39,952 bases of DNA from Verrucomicrobiota bacterium (GTDB taxonomy: Bacteria > Verrucomicrobiota > Kiritimatiellia > JAAZAB01): NCBI GenBank assembly GCA_018898455.1, contig JAHIJO010000153.1, forward strand, positions 1 to 39,952, given 5' to 3'. A program made the translations under genes and the position numbers. This document shows, one piece after another, positions 24,526 to 33,795 of this stretch. Every line of letters starts with the position of its first letter. Position 1 is the stretch's first letter. A model generated the notes under the pieces. It had not been told where the DNA came from and did not search any database. It saw only the letters and a list, made by a program, of their open reading frames with translations.

Positions 24526-25632
24526 ATGACACCGATAACCACGCCGTATTATCTGATCGACGAAAAGAAACTTTTGAGGAACCTTAAGATCATCAGGCGC
24601 GTGCGCGAGGTTTCAGGCGCAAAGTCTGTGCTCGCGCTGAAATGTTTTTCGACCTGGTCCGTTTTCGGTCTGATGAAACAGTACTTGGACGGCACGACCA
24701 GCAGTGGTGTATATGAGGCGCGGCTGGGGCGTGAGAAATTCGGGAAAGAGGTCCATGCTTACAGCGTCGGGTTTTCCCGGCAGGACATCCGGGAAGTGCG
24801 GCGGTACGCGGACAAGATCATCTTCAATTCACTTTCACAGCTCAAGGCTTTCTCCCGCGAGGTCCGTGGCCTGAAGGTCGGGGTCCGGGTGAACCCGGGA
24901 TTCAGTTATTCCCATTTTGATCTCGCCGATCCGGCCCGCAGATATTCCCGGCTCGGCGTACAGGACGCCGGGGCGCTCCGCGAGTCGGCCGGGCTTATCA
25001 GCGGCGTGATGTTCCATTTCAACTGCGAGAACGACGATATCAGGAACTTTTCGAAGAACCTGGACCGAATCGGACGGGAATATGGCGATCTTCTCGGGTG
25101 CCTGGAATGGATCAGCCTGGGGGGCGGGCTGTATTTCACGAAGCCCGGTTATCCCTTGGCCGAGTTTTGTGCCAGGTTGAAGGATTTCAGCGGGAGGTAC
25201 AGGGTTCAGGTGTATTTGGAACCCGGAGAATCGGCGATCACTGGTTCCGCGGAACTTGTGACCACGGTTCTCGACGTCGTGCATAACGAAATAGACGTCG
25301 TCATCGTGGACGCGTCCACGGAAGCGCACATGCTGGATCTTCTGACCTATCGCCTCCAGGCGAAGATTGCGTCACCCGGACCGGGGCTCCATAAGGTCAT
25401 GATTGCCGGCCGGTCGTGCCTGGCGGGCGACGTGTTTGGCCAGTACAGCCTGAAAACCCGGCTGAAACCCGGGAACGTGATCCGTTTTGCGGATGCGGCG
25501 GGATACACCATGGTAAAAAAGAACTGGTTCAATGGTCTTCCCATGCCATCCATCTGTGTGCGCAGGCTGGACGGGACCCTGGACAGGGTTCGAAGTTTTG
25601 GATACAAGGATTATATTGCGAGTCTTTCTTAA
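24526..25632 (+). CDS. nspC: Carboxynorspermidine decarboxylase
   Basis: 368 residues, close to the family's usual length. It is a fold-III PLP enzyme of the alanine-racemase/ornithine-decarboxylase class. The PLP Lys is Lys39 in LALKCFSTWSVF. Other conserved parts are MFHFNCEND, a glycine-rich GGGLYFTKPGYP phosphate-binding stretch, YLEPGESAI and CLAGDVFGQY near the C-terminus. It removes the carboxyl group of carboxynorspermidine or carboxyspermidine to give norspermidine or spermidine. The partner synthase is the next gene, 222 bases downstream. Together they form the alternative polyamine route that uses aspartate semialdehyde instead of decarboxylated AdoMet. Confidence 0.9.
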   Translation: MTPITTPYYLIDEKKLLRNLKIIRRVREVSGAKSVLALKCFSTWSVFGLMKQYLDGTTSSGVYEARLGREKFGKEVHAYSVGFSRQDIREVRRYADKIIFNSLSQLKAFSREVRGLKVGVRVNPGFSYSHFDLADPARRYSRLGVQDAGALRESAGLISGVMFHFNCENDDIRNFSKNLDRIGREYGDLLGCLEWISLGGGLYFTKPGYPLAEFCARLKDFSGRYRVQVYLEPGESAITGSAELVTTVLDVVHNEIDVVIVDASTEAHMLDLLTYRLQAKIASPGPGLHKVMIAGRSCLAGDVFGQYSLKTRLKPGNVIRFADAAGYTMVKKNWFNGLPMPSICVRRLDGTLDRVRSFGYKDYIASLS

Positions 25633-25735
25633 TGAATTTTTTGCCGGGCAAATAATTCATAACATCTCAATCCGGATCGAGGCGGGATTGAATGGAGCAG
25701 AAACAGGGCTGGCCTGGGGGCAGGGCGGCTCCAAC

Positions 25736-25822
25736 ATCGCCCCAGCGGGGCGATTGACAATAGGCAGGCGCTTTAGCGCCTGCGCAGAGAAAAGGAAACA
25801 GGAATGCGTCCCATAGGGACGC
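25736..25822. repeat. Three consecutive hairpins between the polyamine genes
   Basis: Stem 1 ATCGCCCC/GGGGCGAT (25736-25754), stem 2 GCAGGCGC/GCGCCTGC (25764-25783) and stem 3 GCGTCCC/GGGACGC (25806-25822), all perfect. The arrangement resembles palindromic repeat clusters mobilised by RAYT-type transposases; none is in the window. It lies in a probable operon and could affect the level of the second gene. Confidence 0.6.
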
Positions 25823-25854
25823 TTGAACCAAAAGGCACCAAAAAAGGAATATCC

Positions 25855-27261
25855 ATGAAAAAGAACGTATTGATCATCGGCGCCGGCGGCGTCGCGCATG
25901 TGGCGGCTCACAAGGCGGCTATGAACAACGATGTGCTTGGCGATATCTGTCTTGCCTCGCGCACGCAGGCCAAATGCGACGAAATCATTGCGAGCGTCAA
26001 ACGGAAAAATCACATCAAGGACAAATCGAAAAAGCTCTATTCCCGCCGGCTCGATGCGCTCGACGTCCCGGCCACTGTCAAACTGATCCGGGAGACGGGC
26101 TCGGAGATTGTCATCAACCTTGGCAATGCGTTCATCAATATGTCTGTCCTCGAGGCGTGCCTTGAGACCGGCGCGGTCTATATGGACACCGCCATTCACG
26201 AGGATCCGGACAAGGTGTGTGAAACCCCGCCCTGGTACGCGAACTATGAGTGGAAACGCAAGGACCGCTGTAAGGCCAAAGGCCTGACTGCCATCCTCGG
26301 CGTGGGATTCGATCCGGGCGTGGTCAACGCCTACTGCGCCCTGGCGGTGAAACGCTATTTCGACAAGATCGACACGATCGATATCCTGGACGTCAACGCC
26401 GGAAGCCACGGTAAGTACTTTGCCACGAACTTCGACCCGGAGATCAACTTCCGCGAGTTCATCAAGGTCTGGACCTGGATCGACCGGCAGTGGAAGGAGT
26501 ATCCGACACATTCCGTCAAGCGCATCTACGATTTTCCGGTCGTCGGTCACTGTCCGATCTACCTGAACGGCCACGACGAATTGCACTCGCTGTCGAAGAA
26601 CATCGACGCCAACAGCATTCGTTTCTGGATGGGTTTCAGCGACCACTACATCAACGTCTTCACGGTGCTCCGCACCCTCGGGTTTCTCTCGCACCTGCCG
26701 GTGACCCTGACCACGGGCCAGAAGGTTGTGCCGCTCAAGGTGGTCAAGGCGCTCCTGCCCGACCCGAAGACCCTCGCCCCCGGATATACCGGCAAGACCT
26801 GCATCGGCAACTTCGTCAAGGGCTGGAAGAACGGGAAGAAGAAGGAGGTCCTCATCTACCAGGTCTCGGACCACAAGAAATGTTTTGAAGAGGTTGAGTC
26901 CCAGGGCATCAGTTACACCGCCGGTGTCCCTCCGGTTGCCGCCGCCATCCTCGTGGCAAAAGGCATCTGGGATCCGAAGACGATGGTAAACGTTGAGGAG
27001 TTGGATCCCGAGTCGTTCATCGCCATTCTTGACAAGATCGGACTGCCGACGGACGTCAAGGAGATCAAGCCCGGCAGTAAGGCCTCATTCGACGGGACCG
27101 TCCGGGCCCTGAAGGCGGAGCTGGCGGAATCGACCGCCACGGTCACGGTTTCCGCGGCCAATCCGATGATTGCCGTGGTGCCCAAGCCGGCGGCCCGGCT
27201 TGCGAAGAAACCTGTAAAAATCAGTGCCATAAAAGCGAAGAAGGGCAGTGGGTTGTTATGA
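25855..27261 (+). CDS. Carboxynorspermidine/carboxyspermidine synthase
   Basis: 468 residues. The Rossmann motif GAGGVAHVAAHKAA is at the N-terminus. The saccharopine-dehydrogenase-type fold is shown by INLGNAFINMSVLEACLETG, YMDTAIHEDP and GVGFDPGVVNAYCA. The enzyme condenses aspartate semialdehyde with diaminopropane or putrescine and reduces the Schiff base with NADPH, supplying the substrate of NspC. ATG 25855 is chosen because AAGGAA precedes it; an ATG at 25804 lies in the hairpin cluster. The last 55 or so residues are an Ala/Lys/Val-rich tail beyond the usual end of the family near 410, of unknown purpose. The two polyamine genes appear in the order decarboxylase then synthase. Confidence 0.9.
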   Translation: MKKNVLIIGAGGVAHVAAHKAAMNNDVLGDICLASRTQAKCDEIIASVKRKNHIKDKSKKLYSRRLDALDVPATVKLIRETGSEIVINLGNAFINMSVLEACLETGAVYMDTAIHEDPDKVCETPPWYANYEWKRKDRCKAKGLTAILGVGFDPGVVNAYCALAVKRYFDKIDTIDILDVNAGSHGKYFATNFDPEINFREFIKVWTWIDRQWKEYPTHSVKRIYDFPVVGHCPIYLNGHDELHSLSKNIDANSIRFWMGFSDHYINVFTVLRTLGFLSHLPVTLTTGQKVVPLKVVKALLPDPKTLAPGYTGKTCIGNFVKGWKNGKKKEVLIYQVSDHKKCFEEVESQGISYTAGVPPVAAAILVAKGIWDPKTMVNVEELDPESFIAILDKIGLPTDVKEIKPGSKASFDGTVRALKAELAESTATVTVSAANPMIAVVPKPAARLAKKPVKISAIKAKKGSGLL

Positions 27262-27295
27262 GCAATAATGTGAATGATGCGAGTGATGGGAAACA

Positions 27296-27583
27296 TCCTT
27301 CCCAAGAATCCTGTTCATTAGGAATATTCAGGAATTAGCTGAATTAGTGCAGGATGAGCCAGGCTTTGCCTCCAGTCTGCTGAAGGTGGCTGGAATGAAA
27401 ACCAGCCGGATTGAGCTCCAGTTGGTGCGGTGGGTGTAGTCGGGATATTTACTGAAGCTGAGACGCGGAGTATACGTTCTTGGTAAACCATGCCGGAAAA
27501 TTGAGCCGCACCCATTCCTGGAACGACCGGGGGATGTTGACTTGATTACAAGGGAAAATCTGGTGGCAGTGTTGCGGAGCTGA
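27296..27583 (+). pseudogene. AbiEi-like antitoxin remnant
   Basis: A plus-strand frame reads QELAELVQDEPGFASSLLKV, then RIELQLVRWV, an in-frame TAG at 27437-27439, then SGYLLKLRRGVYVLGKPCRK and IEPHPF before the frame loses similarity and stops at TGA 27581-27583. The R-W-x-x-S-G-x-L-x-x-L-R-R-G-x-Y-V-L pattern is the winged helix of AbiEi-type antitoxins (type IV toxin-antitoxin systems). The TAG stands where a Lys codon would be expected. The C-terminal part and any AbiEii toxin are missing, so this is a dead fragment. The stretch 27584-27748 holds nothing I can recognise. Confidence 0.5.
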
Positions 27584-27748
27584 CGAAACTGTTGTCCCCG
27601 TTTTGCAAGTTGACGCCCGAGAAAAAACCAACCTGGGTGCTCTGTCTTCGCAGGGTAATTTGGCAACTCGACTGGCTCCACAATCGGATTCGGCAGATTC
27701 ACCGCGAGCATGCTCGGTATATCCCGGTTATGAAGGCCAACAACGCAA

Positions 27749-29005
27749 CTATGTCAGTTCGGCTAACATGGTTTCGCATGCGTTCATTACGATCTTTTCG
27801 AGCTCCGACGAAAGCGGTAGAAGGCAATAGAACCTGGTCGAACCGTAACAGGCATAATCATTGGCGCACTGGTAAGCTTCTGTGGTGGGAAAATAAGCAA
27901 GGGTGCCGCCGGCATGGCCAAAGTTGAACAGCAAGGGAGTCTTTTCGCGCAAGCGCAGATAGTACATGGAAAACACCTCGCCCGGCAGACCGATAATCTT
28001 CAGCTTGCCGATGGAAAGCGCCTGGATCGGCACGTTTTCAATATGCGGGTTTTTGCTCAACTGCGGGTACTGCGCCTTGACCGAATGCGACCATTCCTGC
28101 ATGAAACGTTTAGTCGTTTCGTTACCGCCGGCGGCGGCCTGCACCTGTTGCTCGACTTCTGCCAGCGATGGCACCTGGAGCGGGACGCGCACCCGGTGTT
28201 CCAGCGCCTTCAGCGACTTCACTTCCACCGGCTCGGCATATTTTTCGGCCTTGAGCGCGCGGTTGCAGATCAATTGGCCAATCAGGGCCAGGTCTTCCAC
28301 CGTGGCTTGTCCCCAGCGATTCATATTGGTTACCGGATCAACATCGCCGCAAAAACCCTGGAACACGATCGCCCGGTGTCCGGTCGTTCGTTCGATGGCG
28401 GCGGTCACGGCGCCGGGCCAATCCGCGGATACTTTGGTAATCGGGCCAAGCATCACCGGGTGGCAGGAGTAGCTCAGAAGATAAATTTTCTGCGTGTCCC
28501 GTTCGAACACCGCCACTTTCAAGCTCGGGTCGATCTCTTCGAAATTCCCTTTACGCCGGTTGAAACCGATCGGCTCGAGCGTCTCAATTCGGCAGCGCAG
28601 CGAAGCCTTGCGCAAATCCTTCGCAGCCAGACGCACGGCTTCAGCAATTAATGCCGGCACACCGGACAAGTAGGCCTGATCGATCTCGCCCAGGGCCAGC
28701 AATGGCTGGGACGCCGGTCCGGTGTGGGTATGCGTGCAGGCCAGCAGGACGTTCTGCATCGGCAGGTCGTGCTCCACCGCAATCTGCTTGCGGACGGCAT
28801 CGACAAATTCGATGGTGAAGCCCAGGATGTTACAACTTATCAGAACCAGCTTTTCTGTCCCCTTGCCAAGGAACAGAGCATGAGCCTTCAAATCATCAAG
28901 GACGCCGTCCACCTTGCGATTCGAGTAACAACCATAACCGGTGAGATCAACGCCCTGGGGCGGCGTGATCACCTTTTCGCCATAACCGGCCGTTAATTCA
29001 GACAT
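27749..29005 (-). CDS. Neutral/non-lysosomal ceramidase-like protein
   Basis: 418 residues, matching the N-terminal catalytic domain of the neutral ceramidase family (PF04734) without the C-terminal Ig-like domain. Metal-site motifs are present: THTHTGP at 91-97 and the second His at 182 in SYSCHPVML. In the Pseudomonas enzyme the nucleophile Ser lies in a GD-x-SPN motif; here the matching segment is GDVDP at 220-224, so the Ser is replaced by Asp. That argues against ceramide hydrolysis and for another amide or ester substrate. There is no signal peptide. The start overlaps the end of the DegT aminotransferase gene by 8 bases, so the two are co-translated. Homologues in PVC bacteria are widespread and mostly uncharacterised. 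Confidence 0.75.
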   Translation of the reverse strand: MSELTAGYGEKVITPPQGVDLTGYGCYSNRKVDGVLDDLKAHALFLGKGTEKLVLISCNILGFTIEFVDAVRKQIAVEHDLPMQNVLLACTHTHTGPASQPLLALGEIDQAYLSGVPALIAEAVRLAAKDLRKASLRCRIETLEPIGFNRRKGNFEEIDPSLKVAVFERDTQKIYLLSYSCHPVMLGPITKVSADWPGAVTAAIERTTGHRAIVFQGFCGDVDPVTNMNRWGQATVEDLALIGQLICNRALKAEKYAEPVEVKSLKALEHRVRVPLQVPSLAEVEQQVQAAAGGNETTKRFMQEWSHSVKAQYPQLSKNPHIENVPIQALSIGKLKIIGLPGEVFSMYYLRLREKTPLLFNFGHAGGTLAYFPTTEAYQCANDYACYGSTRFYCLLPLSSELEKIVMNACETMLAELT

Positions 29006-30248
29006 TTTTCAAAGCCTTCCAGTTCTCCCGGACCTTGCTCATCGCATTGATGATATCCTGCATGTCATTTTTCTCGGCCAGGAGCATCGGATGAAATATC
29101 CAGCAGGCTTCCTTGCAGATGATCTCCGTGTTCGGGCAAACGACGTGACGATAATCCACCTTCTTCCCATAAAAAGGACAGGAGATCGGGCAAAAACCGG
29201 GTCCCCGGCCCTGCCTCATCCTGAACATCGGATTTTTATAAAGCGGAATCGGATAACCGCCACTGCACGGAATTCCCTCGGCATTGAGCGCCTTGATAAA
29301 CTGCTCACGGCTGACGCCTGGCCATTCATTACTGATAAAGCGGAAGATATACACATGGTAACTGCGCCGGGTCATGCGCGGATCACGCCGCATCAAGCCG
29401 ATGCCCGGGATGCCCCGCAATCCATGATCGAGAAAAGCGCCGTTGCGATCGCGCTTATTGGTCTGCGACTCCAGCCGTTCAAGCTGGCCCAGCAGGATCG
29501 CCGCTTGCAGTTCGGTCAGGCGCAGATTACTACCCGGCAGAAAATGCTCGTAGAACGTCTTGCCCTTGCCGCGGCCGCAGTTGGAATAGCTCCGGGCGGT
29601 TTCGGCCACAGTTTCCGAATCCGAAAGGAGAATCCCGCCTTCGCCGGAGGTGATGTTCTTGCTCATCTGGAAGCTGAACCCGCCGCAATCGCCGAGTGCG
29701 CCCGTGCCCTTGCCTTTCCACTTGGTGCCCCAACTGTGGCAGGCGTCCTCGATGATTTTTAATTTGTATTTACGAGCAAGTTTTTTGAACGCGTCCATGT
29801 CGGCGGGCAATCCGCCGAAATGGACGGGGACGATCGCCTTGGTTTTGCTGGTGATTTTTCTTTCCACGTCCCGGGGATCGAGGTTGCACGTATCCAGCTC
29901 GATATCCGCGAATACCGGGATCGCGTTGACTTTCAGCACCGCGCTCGCCGTGGCGATGAAGGAGTAAGGCGGAACGATCACTTCCTGGCCCGCGCCCACC
30001 TTGCAGGCCAGCAGGCCGATCTCCAGGGCCGCGGTGCCGTTGGTACAGGACACGCCGAACCGGGCGTTCTGGAAAGCCGCGTATTTCTCTTCAAACTCCT
30101 TGACCTTCGCTCCGTACCACCAATGGGCGCTGTCAAAAACGTTTAACAGGTTCCGGCGCTCGGGCTGACCGAAAATCGGCCAGGAGGGAAACGGCTTTTT
30201 CCGCACCGGCGCACCGCCGCATAGCGCGAGTTTACTTTTGCTGGACAT
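28998..30248 (-). CDS. DegT/DnrJ/EryC1/StrS-family aminotransferase
   Basis: 416 residues, a fold-I PLP enzyme. Key residues are the PLP-ring Asp168 in IIEDACHSWG and the Schiff-base Lys197 in FSFQMSKNITSGEGG. Other motifs are VSCTNGTAALEI (phosphate binding) and VPPYSFIATASAVL. Family members transaminate keto-sugars for surface polysaccharide or antibiotics, or act on scyllo-inosose-like rings. ATG 30248 is supported by CGAGG just upstream; the frame is open further but without similarity. A Cys-rich insert near the C-terminus (FCPISCPFYG, then HVVCPNTEIICKEACW) is seen in a subgroup of the family. It forms an operon with the ceramidase-like gene, which suggests both act on one aminated substrate, but this is a guess. 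Confidence 0.85.
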   Translation of the reverse strand: MSSKSKLALCGGAPVRKKPFPSWPIFGQPERRNLLNVFDSAHWWYGAKVKEFEEKYAAFQNARFGVSCTNGTAALEIGLLACKVGAGQEVIVPPYSFIATASAVLKVNAIPVFADIELDTCNLDPRDVERKITSKTKAIVPVHFGGLPADMDAFKKLARKYKLKIIEDACHSWGTKWKGKGTGALGDCGGFSFQMSKNITSGEGGILLSDSETVAETARSYSNCGRGKGKTFYEHFLPGSNLRLTELQAAILLGQLERLESQTNKRDRNGAFLDHGLRGIPGIGLMRRDPRMTRRSYHVYIFRFISNEWPGVSREQFIKALNAEGIPCSGGYPIPLYKNPMFRMRQGRGPGFCPISCPFYGKKVDYRHVVCPNTEIICKEACWIFHPMLLAEKNDMQDIINAMSKVRENWKALKNV

Positions 30249-30729
30249 TGAATACCTCGACTGGTTTATTTTTGACCGGCCCTCTGTCCTATCCGGATCA
30301 AAATTCGAAGCCGGTCTATTTTTAACAGGTTGAAACGTCATGTATATTACTTCGGCCGGAAGAAAGCAAGTAGTGTTTGGCAGGATTGTAATGCCAATAA
30401 CACGCACGCTATTTTCGGGCTGTAGATGATGGTGAAAAGCGGATGGAATCCGTCCTGTCCCCTGTTTCACCGGAGGCAAGAATGACGGGGAAGAATAACT
30501 GAAAAGTTTATTCTAAAAGTGTTTCTCGGCAAAGGCACGATCGCGCTAGAAGTGGCAAGTGCAGCGAAGGATATCCACCCGAAAACTCTGTTCTTGCTGG
30601 ACTTGCGTGCGCGCGCGGGGGGTAATATTTCTCTATTGGTGGTATCAAGATATGGCGATGCTTAGTAGTTACTTATTTTTCTTTGAAATTAATCGCATTC
30701 GCAAACAACAATCGGAGGAAAAAATAAAA
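30249..30729. other. Divergent intergenic region, no gene seen
   Basis: A 480-base gap between the start of the minus-strand aminotransferase and the start of the plus-strand VCBS pseudogene. It should hold promoters in both directions, but I find no clear -35/-10 pair. The only firm signal is GGAGG just before the ATG at 30730. No hairpin or repeat stands out. Confidence 0.5.
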
Positions 30730-32253
30730 ATGAAATCATTAAAAATTTAGGTTTGCGCGGCGGTGGCCAGTATCGCTTTGATCTCGTCCACAAAAGCCCT
30801 GGCCGGCACAATCGGCGGCACTAACATAGACTGGAACAGTTGGACGGAAGTGGCCGGGGCAACCGGCTATGAAATCTAGCGCAGTCAGACGAACGACCCG
30901 GCAACCGCGGCCCGGATCGCGGATGTTCCGCTGGTCACCCTGCGGCGATCGGATTCTCTTGTAAGGGCTGACCTTGGTCAGACCGTCCGGACGAAACAAG
31001 TAATCGGAGAATATCCAATATCCAACAACCATCGGACAACGAACGGTGGACAACGGACAATCAGCCGAACACCGCCACGTCGCCCCGCGGCGGGCGACGG
31101 GAAACACCGTCCCTCAGTCCTTGACCTACACCTACGACGACTATGCGATTTTCCCGATCCTGACCTTCTACTACTGGGTCCGCGCCAAGACGGCAACGCT
31201 GATCAGCCCGCTGAGTTACGTGGACATGGGCTATGCGGCCTTGTCGCCGGAACAGGCCATCGGGACGGCGGATATCACGGCGGACGACTTGGTCTTCCTG
31301 CCGGTGAACATGACCAATGCGTCTCCAGCAGGCACGGTCTCCTGCCGGGTGCTGAACAACGGTCCTGACGCCGTGAATGCGTCGGCGATTGGATTCGATT
31401 TCCACATGGCTTGCCACACGCCAGGCGTGGTCTCGAACGCGATCCCGGTCTGGATCGGCTCGGATCAGGGAACTTACACCCTGGCGGTGGGTGAGGAAAC
31501 ACTGGTGATTCTGACCCCGCCGTCGCGGCGTGGCCTGATCGCGCGGGCTGACTTGAGTGGTGTTCAGCAGGTGAAGGTCACGGTGCGGCGCCTGAGCGGG
31601 CTGAATGATCCGAACTTGACGAACAACACGACCACTGCGCCGGGCACGGTGTTGGTGAGAACCGTCGGCGTGAATTCTCCGGGCCGATCGGTAAACGATT
31701 ATGACGGTGATGGGAAGTCGGATGTTGCCTTGTGCCGTTCCGACAAGGGTGTGTGGGCAGCCGTCCTCTCCGGAACGCGGGGCTATGGCACAACCGGGAT
31801 TGAGCCGGAGACAGGCGGCGGCCGGTACTGGACGGCGGCGGGCGATTACGACGGAGATGGCCTGCTGGACTACGGGCTCTACGAGGAAACCTGCGGGACC
31901 TGGTGGATACGGAAGAGCAGTGACGGGCAGGTGGTCAGCGGCGAATTCGGCGGTTCCGGGTTCCGGCCGGTGTCCGCGGATTACGACGGCGACAGTAAAT
32001 CCGATCCGGCGGTTTATGGTCCTGCGTGGGGTTATTGGGCGGGATTGAAGTCCGCCTCGGACTATGCGTTGGGGGAGGCCTGGGCGGGCCGGGCTATGTA
32101 GCGGCGTTGGGCGATTTCGACGGTGATGGCCGCGCCGACCCGGGCGTCTATAGCGAGCAGGGCGGCGTGTGGTACGGCTGGCTGTCTGGCCACAGCTACG
32201 AATTATCCACCGCCCGCTTCGGTGGCCCCGGCTACCAGCCGGTCAGTGAATGA
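30730..32253 (+). pseudogene. Decayed secreted FN3/FG-GAP (VCBS) protein
   Basis: GGAGG precedes ATG 30730, and the frame encodes a signal peptide (VCAAVASIALISSTKALA) broken by TAG at 30748-30750. A fibronectin-III-like start, WTEVAGATGYEI, then meets a second TAG at 30877-30879 exactly where a Trp is expected. A low-complexity insert near 31002-31066 and a frameshift follow. The frame recovers at about 31107 with FYYWVRAKTATLISPLS, a CARDB-like domain and FG-GAP repeats (NDYDGDGKSDVAL). Near 32085 a deletion shifts the frame to a stop at 32099-32101, while the original C-terminus continues to 32253 in another frame. It is a paralogue of the intact gene at 37083-39557; the last 160 or so bases of the two are nearly identical. 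Confidence 0.8.
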
Positions 32254-32277
32254 AGTTTGCGCCGAACGCAAAATTTA

Positions 32278-33528
32278 TTATAGTTTTTTCTCCATTATTT
32301 TGAGGATCTCTTCGTCCGTTTTGACCATGCCTCTTTTCGCAATTAAGCCCATATTGGCTAATGATTCGGAGCCGTCTTTTCCCACGATCCCGTCTTCCAC
32401 AGGAATGCCAATTCCGCTCATGGCCAATGCCGCGGAACGAAAGGCCGCGTCGACGCTGGTCATGGTTTTCATGGCACAACCGATCTTGGCGCCGTCGCAG
32501 ATCATCCCCGTGATGTTGCCCACCATATTGTTAATAGCGAAAGACATTTCCCGCTGTCCGCCGCCTTTGAGATAGACGATCGCGCACGCCAGACCGACAC
32601 CGGCCGCATTGGAACACCCGCAGACGGCGGAAAGAGTGCCCAGCTCGCAGGTCGTCTTCGACGTAACGAGCATCGCAATGAGCAGAGCTTCTTCAATCTT
32701 TCTTTGAGGGATGTGCCACCTGTCTTTCAGCGTGATGAGCGGAACGCAGATGACGATTCCCTTATTGCCGGAACCGGCTACCGACATTACCGGAAACGGT
32801 TCGCCCCACATCCGCGCATATACGCCGGCGCCGACAAGCGCGGTGATCCGCGCATTGACGTCCGTCTTGCGGATATTAAAAAATGTTTTTGGCAGGAGTT
32901 TTAAGCCGTGCCTGGCGATCATTATGTTTTGCAGCGCGCCGCTGATGATTGCCTTTCGCTGTGCCATGGAGAGAGCTCTTGCCAGCTTGATCAGCTGGTC
33001 CAGGGAGCGAGAAGCGGCCCATTTCCGTGCGCGTTCCTGCGCGGAGGAGTGCAAGCTATTGCGACTCCTGTATATAATTTTATTGTTTCTGGAAACCAGG
33101 GTTACATTCGTGTGCGAACCTTCAATGACACAGCGCGCGCTGTTTCGTCCGCCGATCACAGTGAATTCTATGAAGAGCTTCTCTTTTAACTTGTCTATTA
33201 CTATTTTAATCCTGTTTTTCTTGATAAGTTTCTGGGCCGACTTTAAAATGGCGGCGTTGGTCTCTTCAAAACATTGAAGTCCCAGTTCCTTTTTCTTTAA
33301 GAAAGCCCCGATGGCGGCTGCCCATTTTATTCCGGTCTTATGGCCGCTGTGGGGAATGCCGACCGCATAACAGTTTTTATAGATCCTGGGGTCAACTTTC
33401 AGGATTATCTGTTGCGGCCGTTCATCAAGCTGGCTGGTGGCGATAAGGCCCGCGTAGGCAATGGACGCCGGCTCGGTGCAACCAAGCGCCGGCACCCATT
33501 CTGCCATCAGATATTTATCAATATTCAT
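32278..33528 (-). CDS. L-cysteine desulfidase family protein (CdsB/CyuA, UPF0597)
   Basis: 416 residues. The N-terminal motif ALGCTEPASIAYA (Cys17) and the later Cys cluster CELGTLSAVCGCSNAAG with MICDGAKIGC are the iron-sulfur ligands typical of this family, which is related to the L-serine dehydratase alpha chain. Characterised members break L-cysteine into pyruvate, ammonia and sulfide using an oxygen-sensitive [4Fe-4S] cluster. ATG 33528 is preferred; GGGGT lies about 10 bases upstream, and the upstream extension of the frame does not resemble the family. It ends 24 bases from the end of the VCBS pseudogene, convergent with it. An anaerobic lifestyle would fit. It may alternatively serve L-serine breakdown. 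Confidence 0.85.
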   Translation of the reverse strand: MNIDKYLMAEWVPALGCTEPASIAYAGLIATSQLDERPQQIILKVDPRIYKNCYAVGIPHSGHKTGIKWAAAIGAFLKKKELGLQCFEETNAAILKSAQKLIKKNRIKIVIDKLKEKLFIEFTVIGGRNSARCVIEGSHTNVTLVSRNNKIIYRSRNSLHSSAQERARKWAASRSLDQLIKLARALSMAQRKAIISGALQNIMIARHGLKLLPKTFFNIRKTDVNARITALVGAGVYARMWGEPFPVMSVAGSGNKGIVICVPLITLKDRWHIPQRKIEEALLIAMLVTSKTTCELGTLSAVCGCSNAAGVGLACAIVYLKGGGQREMSFAINNMVGNITGMICDGAKIGCAMKTMTSVDAAFRSAALAMSGIGIPVEDGIVGKDGSESLANMGLIAKRGMVKTDEEILKIMEKKL

Positions 33529-33795
33529 GGAAGTGACCCCGAGTTTTGGAATTATCGGTTGCGATTGAAAAAGATGTGGTAATTGCTTTCCTATAATGTA
33601 TAACATCTCACATCCGGAAAGTAAAGGGGTGGACCGGAGGAGCTATCGCCAGACAGAGGCACGCTTTGCCCTGTCAGGACGGATGCGTTTTCAACGAAAA
33701 AAAGGTGCGCCGAAGGCAGACCGATCCCTCGTGTCAAGGTATAGAGGCGCTTGGCAGGCAATTGACCTCCGATCCGGGGGCTCGCGTCCCCCTTC

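Noticed and set aside
30748..30879. TAG recoded as an amino acid (for example Trp)
   Set aside because: TAG terminates other normal genes here (DUF1854, rsmE), and the same gene also has a frameshift and a 280-bp deletion. Decay explains it.
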